39,483 bases of DNA from an uncultured Alistipes sp. (GTDB lineage: Bacteria; Bacteroidota; Bacteroidia; Bacteroidales; Rikenellaceae). The position numbers and the translations under genes are program-made. Positions 33,341 to 39,483 of the stretch are shown here, one piece after another. Position 1 is the stretch's first letter. Every line of letters starts with the position of its first letter. The notes beneath the pieces were generated by a model. That model saw only the letters and a program-made list of their open reading frames with translations, was not told the DNA's origin and made no database searches. The stretch spans positions 1-39,483 of the forward strand of contig URBK01000022.1 of assembly GCA_900546065.1 (NCBI GenBank), given 5' to 3'.

Positions 33341-33736
33341 ATGAAGAGGATATTGAAGGCAATGAATATGGCGTTGGCGCTCGCGGTTGCGCTCGCGGCG
33401 CCCTCATGCGTCGGGAAGGACGACGAAGAGCTCTTTACGCAGGTCGAGGTGACGGTATGCCCGCCCGAGGGCGTCGTGATGGAGCGTTTTCAGGCCACGA
33501 TGGTCTTCGAGAACGTCAACACCCGTCAGCGTACCTCGACATCCGATTTTACGGAGGGGGTGCTGGATATACGCCTGCTGCGCGGCCTCTACCGTCTGAG
33601 CATAGCCGAGGGCGGCGGCATGACATACACCGAGGACGGCACAACCCGATTCGGGTACGTTACGGTAGACTCGTCGCCCGTGGATCTGACCGCGGAAAAC
33701 GCGCGGGTCGACGTCAGCCTGATACTCAAGAAATGA
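33341..33736 (+). CDS. Small lipoprotein, probably surface-exposed
   Basis: A 131-residue lipoprotein. The signal peptide ends in LAAPSC (an atypical lipobox with Pro at -2). The residues directly after the cysteine, VGKDDEELF, fit the acidic lipoprotein export signal (K-(D/E)2 type) that sends Bacteroidota lipoproteins to the cell surface. The rest is one beta-rich domain (LYRLSIAEGGG, TEGVLDIRLLRG) whose plan is like the N-terminal domain of the DUF4876-type protein two genes downstream. It sits between the receptor and the barrel gene with 2- and 7-base gaps. A ligand-capture or receptor-lid role is plausible. I chose ATG 33341; GTG 33335 would overlap the receptor stop and adds only two residues. 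Confidence 0.85.
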   Translation: MKRILKAMNMALALAVALAAPSCVGKDDEELFTQVEVTVCPPEGVVMERFQATMVFENVNTRQRTSTSDFTEGVLDIRLLRGLYRLSIAEGGGMTYTEDGTTRFGYVTVDSSPVDLTAENARVDVSLILKK

Positions 33737-33743
33737 CGGAGCC

Positions 33744-35315
33744 ATGAGACACACCACGACCGCAACGATCCTGCTTGCCGCCTGCCTCTCCTTACAGGCG
33801 GGTGCAGCCGCGACGCCTTGTACCGGACCGCTTGGGTCCGCACGCGACACCGTGGCGGCAGAGGGCCTGCGCCGCGGCGCGGCGCTCATCTCCGCCATCG
33901 AGGAGCATCTCTCGCCCGCGGCGGACATGACTGCGGCCGTGCGCCGCAATCCCGCACTGCATGCCGGAGCCTTCGCCGGCGACCTGACGCAGGCCTCCGT
34001 GGGCTTTGCGCTGCGGAGCGAGGAGGTGGCGGAGCGCATGGCGGCGGGCGACGGCGAGGTGTCGGGATCGTTCGCGGCTGAGTCATACCGGCGCCTGCGC
34101 CACGGCGGTGCCGTGTGGGGCGAGGCGGGATACAGCCGCGGTACCGTGCGCAATGTCGTATGGCGTTCGTCGGCCGATTACGACGTGGTATTCCCATACA
34201 TTACGGCCGACTCTATCGGCGGTGACCTCTTTTCGGAGGAGTACACCTTCGGCGGCGGTTACGGCCGCCGCGGCCGCCGCGCGGCGTGGGGCATCGAGGG
34301 CGGCGTGCGCGCCCTGCACGAATGGCGCACGGTCGACCCCCGCCCCCGCAGTATCGCTATAGACCTCGACTTCCGTGCGGGGGCGGCGCTGCGCGCGGGA
34401 CGCTACATGGCCGGGGCCTCCTTCGCCGCGAAGGTGTACAAACAGACGGGCGACGTCGACTTCTACAACCCGCTCGGCGTGAAGGGCGAGTACCACCTTT
34501 CGGGTCTGGGGGCCCATTTCGCCCGTTTCACGGGCGTGGACGCGGGGTCGCTCTACCGCGGCGGCGGGTACGCGGCTATGCTTACGCTCGCCCCCGCCGA
34601 TGCTGGCGAGGGATTGTACCTGTCGCTCGAGTACGTACGGCAGCGGGTGGAGAAGATCCTCGTGGCCTACAACAACCTGCCGCTGCAGCGCATAGTGCCG
34701 CAGAGCGTCTCGTTCGGGGCGGCGTGGACGGCGCGCAGCGGCGCCGTGCGGTGGGGGGCCGCCCTGCGGGCGCAGTACGACAGCCGTGCCGGCACGGAGA
34801 GCGTCGTGGGCGAGAAAATATCGAACATATATGCCGTGCTGGCGCATCTGAAGATGTACGGATACTCTCTGGCGACGGTGCGTGCCGAGGCCTTCGCGGG
34901 GCGCGGGGCATGGTGTCTGGTGCCGTGGGCCGAGTACCGCGGCATGGACGAGGAGTATGTCTACCCCGCGCAGAGCCGCCGTACGGACCGCGTGGCCGGA
35001 GGCGCCGATATGGTCTTCACGCGCGGTTCGGAGCGTATGTGGCTGCGGTTGAGCGCGGGCGGCGGGTACGATGCCGTACTGCAGGGCAGTCTCGCGCTGC
35101 CAGTGGCCGACATCGAGGCCGCGATCGTGGAGATGGTGCGCCATGACTTCGCCCGCATGTCGCTCGGCGCGGCCGAGGCGCACGTCTCGCTGCGGGCCGA
35201 CCGCGTGCTGCGGCGGGGTGTCGGCATCTTCGCTGCCGGCTGCTACAGCCTCCGCCGCTGGAACGACGGGACATTGTCGCACGCTGCGGCGCTGAGCGTC
35301 GGGATCGCCTTTTAG
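33744..35315 (+). CDS. Outer-membrane beta-barrel protein (DUF6850-type)
   Basis: A 523-residue protein with a signal peptide (to about residue 23, LQAGAAAT). The mature part is a long series of amphipathic beta strands (GAVWGEAGYSRGTVRNVVW, GLYLSLEYVRQRVEK, RMWLRLSAGGGYD, VGIFAAGCYSLRRWND) ending in AALSVGIAF, as in an outer-membrane barrel. It resembles the DUF6850 barrel family that accompanies TonB receptors and DUF4876 lipoproteins in Bacteroides. It has no plug or TonB box. It could be a passive channel or an assembly partner for the receptor system. The start is ATG 33744, 7 bases after the previous gene; the next gene begins 68 bases later. Confidence 0.82.
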   Translation: MRHTTTATILLAACLSLQAGAAATPCTGPLGSARDTVAAEGLRRGAALISAIEEHLSPAADMTAAVRRNPALHAGAFAGDLTQASVGFALRSEEVAERMAAGDGEVSGSFAAESYRRLRHGGAVWGEAGYSRGTVRNVVWRSSADYDVVFPYITADSIGGDLFSEEYTFGGGYGRRGRRAAWGIEGGVRALHEWRTVDPRPRSIAIDLDFRAGAALRAGRYMAGASFAAKVYKQTGDVDFYNPLGVKGEYHLSGLGAHFARFTGVDAGSLYRGGGYAAMLTLAPADAGEGLYLSLEYVRQRVEKILVAYNNLPLQRIVPQSVSFGAAWTARSGAVRWGAALRAQYDSRAGTESVVGEKISNIYAVLAHLKMYGYSLATVRAEAFAGRGAWCLVPWAEYRGMDEEYVYPAQSRRTDRVAGGADMVFTRGSERMWLRLSAGGGYDAVLQGSLALPVADIEAAIVEMVRHDFARMSLGAAEAHVSLRADRVLRRGVGIFAAGCYSLRRWNDGTLSHAAALSVGIAF

Positions 35316-35383
35316 GGGCGGGCGGGCAGATACGGCCGAAGGAGAACATGTAAACCGAGTGTAAACCTATAAAAAAAACGATT

Positions 35384-36628
35384 ATGAAAAGATTTCTATG
35401 CTTTATGATCGCGGCGGCGGCCCTCATGACGGCTGCATGCCGCAAGGAGAGTGCCGATGACGGCAAAGTGGACTTTCTGTTGACGGTAAGGATGCCCATC
35501 AGCGTCGAGAACCCCGTGCTGAAGAGTATCGGCGTCACCTTCACCGACGTGGCTACGGGCGGCAAGACCGACGTGGCGGAGTTCGCCTCGGCCGGCGAAG
35601 GGACTTATACCGTGGCGGCGTCGCTGCTGCCCGGGTCGTATAACGTGGACATGTCGGGAGTCATCGTCTACACGTCGGGCGGCGCCGAGGTGGAGAGCTA
35701 CATCGAGGCTTCGCGCGAGGGCGTGGCGGTCGCCGCGGGCGGAACGACGTCAGAAAACAGTCTCACGGTCGAGACCACGGTGTCGACGATCGCCTCCGAC
35801 GATTTCGTCATCGAGGAGATATTCTTCACCGGCTCGCTCACGCCCGAGGGTATGCAGTACTACGGCGACCAGTACATCAAGATCACGAACAACTCCGACC
35901 GTACGCTCTATGCCGACGGGCTGATGATAATGCAGTCGGCATTCCTGACCACCGACAAGTACGACTACAACCCCGACGTGATGGACGAGTATTTCTCGAT
36001 AAACAGCTCGCTCATGATCCCCGGCTCGGGCACCGATTATCCCGTGGCTGCGGGGGCATCGGTCGTGGTGGCTATAACGGCTCTCGACCACACGCAGTAC
36101 AACGCCAACTCGATAGACCTCTCGAATGCCGACTTCGAGTATTTCAACCCCCTCGATGACGAGGATGTCGACAACCCCGAGGTGCCCAACGTCATCTGTT
36201 CGTTCCTCGAGGAGGGCGACTACTGGACATTCCACAACCGCGGCTTCAAATCCTACGCCATAGGCCGCTTGGGCGATGGCGTCACGGCCGAGAGTTTCGC
36301 CGCCGACTACTACTACGCCCCCGAATACGAGCTCGTGGTGCCCGGCTTCGGCTCCTTCCCCATGGATACCGATGCTTGGAAGTTCCCCAATTCGTGGGTT
36401 ATCGACGCCGTGAACCTCAGCATCGAGGAGCAGTTCGCGTGGATCGTGACCGATCCCTCGCTCGACTCGGGGTGGACGTACTGCGGCAAGGTCGACGGCG
36501 ACCAGACCCGCTACGGCAAGAGTGTGTGCCGCATCGGAGTGGCACTGCCCGACGGCCGCACCGTACTCAAGGATACGAACAACTCGACCGCCGACTTCAC
36601 CCCCGAGGCCGTGCCGTCGCTCATGTAA
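35384..36628 (+). CDS. DUF4876-type lipoprotein
   Basis: A 414-residue lipoprotein (signal ends LMTAACRK). After an N-terminal beta domain (about 25-125, KVDFLLTVRMPISVENPVLKS...LLPGSYNV), which parallels the small lipoprotein upstream, comes a larger domain with the family's typical opening IEEIFFTGSLTPEGMQYYGDQYIKITNNSDRTLYADGL and many aromatic residues and negatively charged loops (DYNPDVMDEYFS, NPLDDEDVDNPEV). I know DUF4876 as a Bacteroidota family found with TonB receptors; its function is unknown. The lipid cysteine is not followed by a clear acidic export signal, so the side of the outer membrane is uncertain. The stop is 7 bases before the ABC ATPase start. Confidence 0.85.
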   Translation: MKRFLCFMIAAAALMTAACRKESADDGKVDFLLTVRMPISVENPVLKSIGVTFTDVATGGKTDVAEFASAGEGTYTVAASLLPGSYNVDMSGVIVYTSGGAEVESYIEASREGVAVAAGGTTSENSLTVETTVSTIASDDFVIEEIFFTGSLTPEGMQYYGDQYIKITNNSDRTLYADGLMIMQSAFLTTDKYDYNPDVMDEYFSINSSLMIPGSGTDYPVAAGASVVVAITALDHTQYNANSIDLSNADFEYFNPLDDEDVDNPEVPNVICSFLEEGDYWTFHNRGFKSYAIGRLGDGVTAESFAADYYYAPEYELVVPGFGSFPMDTDAWKFPNSWVIDAVNLSIEEQFAWIVTDPSLDSGWTYCGKVDGDQTRYGKSVCRIGVALPDGRTVLKDTNNSTADFTPEAVPSLM

Positions 36629-36634
36629 CGGCCC

Positions 36635-37519
36635 ATGGGAGATTCGGTTATCGTATGCCGCAACCTGACGCATTACTATGGTGAACGGCTGATATACAAG
36701 GACCTGAGCTTCGAGGTTCCGCGCGGGCGGATCCTCGGGCTCTTGGGCAAGAACGGCACCGGCAAGACCACCGCCATCAACATCCTGAGCGGCTATCTGC
36801 GTCCCCGTGCGGGCGAGTGCCGCATCTTCGGCGAGAGGTCGGAGGCCATTTCGCCCGCTACGCGCGCGCGCATCGCACTGCTGATCGAGGGACATGTGCA
36901 GTACTCGTACATGACCATCGCGCAGATCGAGCGTTTCTACTCGCGCTTCTACCCCCGTTGGAACCGCGACGCATACTACGGCCTCATGGAGCTGCTCAAG
37001 GTGGCGCCGCGCCAGCGAATATCGCGCATGTCGTGCGGCCAGCGGTCGCAGGTGGCATTGGGGCTGATCCTCGCTCAGGACGCCGAGCTGCTGGTGCTCG
37101 ACGACTTCTCGATGGGGCTCGACCCCGGCTACCGGCGCCTCTTCGTCGAATACCTGCGCGACTACGCCCGCAACGGCGCCAAGACCGTATTCCTGACCTC
37201 GCACATCATACAGGACATGGAGAAACTCGTCGACGACTGCATCGTCATGGACTACGGACGCATCCTCGTGCAGATGCCCGTGCGGGAGCTGCTCGGCTCC
37301 TTCGCGCGCTACACGTTCACGACGGGGGCCGCGGAACTGCCGCCCATCGAGGGGGCATTCCACCCGGGCGTGATGAACGGCCGCGCCGAACTCTTCTCCT
37401 TCGCGCCGCAGCGGCAGGTAGAGCAGGCGTTGGGCGGCGCAGGGATCGTATTCGACGGCCTTGTGCGCGAGAGCCTCAATCTCGAGGATGCATTCATAGG
37501 TTTAACGGGCAAATATTGA
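36635..37519 (+). CDS. ABC transporter ATP-binding protein, atypical motifs
   Basis: A 294-residue ABC ATPase. The Walker A is GKNGTGKT (38-45). The signature is MSCGQ (132-136), where LSGGQ is usual. Walker B is LLVLDDFSMGLD with Asp157 in place of the catalytic Glu. The H-loop His is H190 (FLTSHII). About 70 further C-terminal residues form an accessory domain. The same LDDxSxGLDPGYRR form occurs, as I recall, in a family of Bacteroidota ABC-2-type ATPases, so the Glu to Asp change seems to be a family trait and not damage. It probably pairs with the 223-residue membrane protein that starts 7 bases downstream. An export or lipoprotein-release role is inferred. Confidence 0.9.
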   Translation: MGDSVIVCRNLTHYYGERLIYKDLSFEVPRGRILGLLGKNGTGKTTAINILSGYLRPRAGECRIFGERSEAISPATRARIALLIEGHVQYSYMTIAQIERFYSRFYPRWNRDAYYGLMELLKVAPRQRISRMSCGQRSQVALGLILAQDAELLVLDDFSMGLDPGYRRLFVEYLRDYARNGAKTVFLTSHIIQDMEKLVDDCIVMDYGRILVQMPVRELLGSFARYTFTTGAAELPPIEGAFHPGVMNGRAELFSFAPQRQVEQALGGAGIVFDGLVRESLNLEDAFIGLTGKY

Positions 37520-37526
37520 TCGTACC

Positions 37527-38198
37527 ATGATAAAAGCTATTCTGTACAAGGAGTGGATCAAGATGCGGGCGCTGCTGCCCGTGGCGGCTGTCGCCGTGCT
37601 CGGATTCACCGTATACGCGCTTCTGCGTGTGGAGCGCGCCGTCGACTTCCGCGGTGCGGCGCACGTATGGCAGATAATGATCGACAAGGAGACCGTCTTC
37701 ATCGAGCCGCTGCGGCTGCTGCCCGCGCTGGCGGGAATCGCCACGGCGCTCGTGCAGTTCATCCCCGAGATGTCGCAGCGGCGGTTGAAGCTCACGCTCC
37801 ACCTGCCATTCCCGCAGCGGGGCATGATACTCGTGATGGCGGCCGCGGGGCTGGGGGCCCTCGCCGTGCTCTTCGCCGCGCAGGCGGCGATGGTGTGGGG
37901 GTACATGCACCGGCTGTTGGCGCCCGAACTCACGGCGCGCGCAATGATGACGGCCGTGCCGTGGTGGGCTGCGGGGCTTACGCTCTATATGCTCACGGCG
38001 TGGATATGCCTCGAACCGACATGGCGCCGCCGTGTCCTGTACCTCCTCATGACGGCGGGCGTGGCCCGCATGTTCTTCCTCTCGGATGTGCCCCGCGCCT
38101 ACGACGGCATGCTGCCGTGGATGGCCGCGCTGTGGCTCTTCTCGCTGCTGCTGCCGCTGCTGTCGGTAGACCGTTTCAAGCAGGGATGTCAGGATTAA
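37527..38198 (+). CDS. ABC-2-type membrane subunit
   Basis: A 223-residue inner-membrane protein with five or six hydrophobic helices (near 15-35, 60-82, 103-127, 143-163, 170-185 and 195-215). A short amphipathic N-terminus MIKAILYKEWIKMR is typical of ABC-2 permeases that dock on an ATPase. It follows the ATPase gene after 7 bases and precedes the DUF4857-type gene by 22 bases. With only one small permease gene the transporter is likely to be a homodimer, or the DUF4857-type protein could supply the second membrane part. Confidence 0.85.
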   Translation: MIKAILYKEWIKMRALLPVAAVAVLGFTVYALLRVERAVDFRGAAHVWQIMIDKETVFIEPLRLLPALAGIATALVQFIPEMSQRRLKLTLHLPFPQRGMILVMAAAGLGALAVLFAAQAAMVWGYMHRLLAPELTARAMMTAVPWWAAGLTLYMLTAWICLEPTWRRRVLYLLMTAGVARMFFLSDVPRAYDGMLPWMAALWLFSLLLPLLSVDRFKQGCQD

Positions 38199-38220
38199 CC
38201 TTAAAAACGATTCGCATAAA

Positions 38221-39441
38221 ATGATAAGATTCTTGAAAACGGGTACGGCCCTCTTGGCGGCGCTGCTGCTGGCATGGCTCCTGCCGTGGCTGTTCTCGTT
38301 CGTCACGGCGGAACCGGCGTGGCGGCCGTTTACCCTTTACAGCTGCGTGGTGCACTCGTTCGCCTCGCTCGACCACGGCGACGACGGCAGCGTCGTGGGC
38401 CGCGACATGCGCGGCAACACATACACCGAGAGCCAGTTCGACAGTATCCTGCCCATGTTCTACTATCGCCAGCTGGCCGCCGAGGGGCGCTTCCCCTCGC
38501 AGATTGAGGGCGTCCCCGTCACCGTGCGCGACGCCGAGAGGTCGGGCTTCATATTCCGCACCTCGCCCTCGGATGTGAACCGCCCCGCCGTGGGGATATA
38601 CCAGATTCTGGAGTCGATGCCTGCACGTGTCGATTTCGACGCCCCGAGCGACGTATTCCGGATCACGGAGAGCGGCATCGAGTTTGTCGATATGGAGACC
38701 AACACCACAGACGAGGCCAAAAGCCGCCTCTTTACCGAAGTGATGCGGCGCAAGGGGTTCCGTTTCCCCGCGCGGATGGTGGCCGGAAACCCCACGCCCA
38801 AGAAGGAGTATGACAACGGCTGCCTTGTGGTCGACGCCGCCGGCGCCCTCTACCACATGAAGCAGATGCGCGGCCGTCCCTTCTTCCGTGCCGTGCCGCT
38901 GCCCGACGGCTTCTCTGTCGGGCGAATCTTCGTCACCGAGTATCCCGACCGGCGTCATCTGGCCTTCCTGACCGACACCGCAGGGCACTTCTACGCCATG
39001 CGGGCCGACGACTACTCGCTGCACGAGGTCGCCGTCGGTGGCTTCGACCCGACGACGGAGTCCATGATGATCATAGGCGACATGTTCTACTGGACGGTAA
39101 ACATCGAGAGCGGCGGCGCCGAACGCCTCGTTGCCGTCGACGCCCGCGACTATTCTGTCGTGGAGGTGCGCGAGAGCCCCGCGGAACCTTCGCGCTGGGA
39201 ACGGGCGGCACGTTTCGCGTTCCCCTTCGAGCTGTCGTTCACCTCTGTCGACGACGCCTTCGTGCGGCCGCGCGTTGCGGCGTTCTCGCCCTCTGCGCTG
39301 TGGGCGGGGGCCGTGCTGGCGGCGCTCTACCTGCTGTTGCGGCGGCGGTCGCTGCGCGGCGGCGTGTGGCGCGCAGCGGGGATAGTGCTGCTCGGCATAT
39401 ACCTATTCATCCCGCTGCTGCTTTTGGAGCCGCGGCGTTGA
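38221..39441 (+). CDS. DUF4857-type inner-membrane protein with large periplasmic domain
   Basis: A 406-residue protein with one N-terminal helix (about 9-31), a large hydrophilic domain (about 35-330) and two C-terminal helices (about 360-375 and 385-403). The middle region has repeated four-strand segments of beta-propeller type (GCLVVDAAGALYHMKQM, RRHLAFLTDTAGHFYAMRADD, GDMFYWTVNIESGGAERLVAVDAR). The match to DUF4857 (a Bacteroidota family next to ABC ATPases) is from memory. A membrane-anchored extracytoplasmic domain beside an ATPase and an ABC-2 permease resembles the GldA-GldF-GldG plan, so it may be the substrate- or partner-recognising subunit. It ends the locus as far as the window shows. 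Confidence 0.85.
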   Translation: MIRFLKTGTALLAALLLAWLLPWLFSFVTAEPAWRPFTLYSCVVHSFASLDHGDDGSVVGRDMRGNTYTESQFDSILPMFYYRQLAAEGRFPSQIEGVPVTVRDAERSGFIFRTSPSDVNRPAVGIYQILESMPARVDFDAPSDVFRITESGIEFVDMETNTTDEAKSRLFTEVMRRKGFRFPARMVAGNPTPKKEYDNGCLVVDAAGALYHMKQMRGRPFFRAVPLPDGFSVGRIFVTEYPDRRHLAFLTDTAGHFYAMRADDYSLHEVAVGGFDPTTESMMIIGDMFYWTVNIESGGAERLVAVDARDYSVVEVRESPAEPSRWERAARFAFPFELSFTSVDDAFVRPRVAAFSPSALWAGAVLAALYLLLRRRSLRGGVWRAAGIVLLGIYLFIPLLLLEPRR

Positions 39442-39483
39442 TGCGGCTGACGCAGTGAAAAGGAGCGGGCGGGACCATAAGGT

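Overview
The window looks like a high-GC Bacteroidota chromosome, most likely Alistipes or a close relative in Rikenellaceae. The evidence is several promoters of the Bacteroidota type (TTTG, 19-22 bases, TAnnTTTG), a lipid-anchored TamA-like protein, a carboxypeptidase-like TonB-dependent receptor with DUF4876/DUF6850-type partners, a DUF4857-type gene, and GC-rich coding sequence well above that of Bacteroides. The genus is an inference. The first 27 bases are not genomic: they are the end of an Illumina Nextera adapter with the 19-base Tn5 mosaic end, so the window starts at a contig end.

Layout. 28-4671 (+): C-terminus of a TPR protein, a degenerate LytM/EnvC-like factor, ybeY and mnmG. 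4672-5176: gap with three parS sites (a fourth lies inside the next gene) and two terminators. 5177-12479 (-): ilvE, metG, a MATE transporter with an unusual leader, and two alpha/beta hydrolases. 12659-16014 (+): dapF and a TamL-like outer-membrane protein. 16539-17459 (-): AraC-type regulator, followed by 1.36 kb of gene-free tandem repeats. 18819-20972 (-): an EF-G paralogue lacking the catalytic histidine. 21193-23085 (+): a metallophosphoesterase/PQQ-propeller fusion. 23175-26165 (-): an ECF sigma factor with a membrane partner, and a WG-repeat protein. 26166-26894: an origin-like gap with a 23-base repeat array, a 60-base AT-rich tract and DnaA boxes. 26895-30193 (-): mrp and a GH123-type glycosidase lipoprotein. 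30510-39441 (+): a seven-gene locus of TonB-dependent receptor, two lipoproteins, a beta-barrel, an ABC ATPase, a permease and a DUF4857-type protein.

How the parts relate. The parS cluster beside mnmG (gidA), the DnaA-box/AT-rich gap about 21.5 kb away, and the tendency of genes left of that gap to run leftward and right of about 30 kb to run rightward all suggest an origin-proximal region. The 30.5-39.4 kb locus is the best candidate for a little-described system: its proteins span the cell surface, outer membrane and inner membrane, which suggests import or export of one dedicated ligand. Almost every larger gene-free gap carries its own degenerate short tandem array (9, 11-12, 18, 23, 44 or about 68 bases), a striking feature of this genome.
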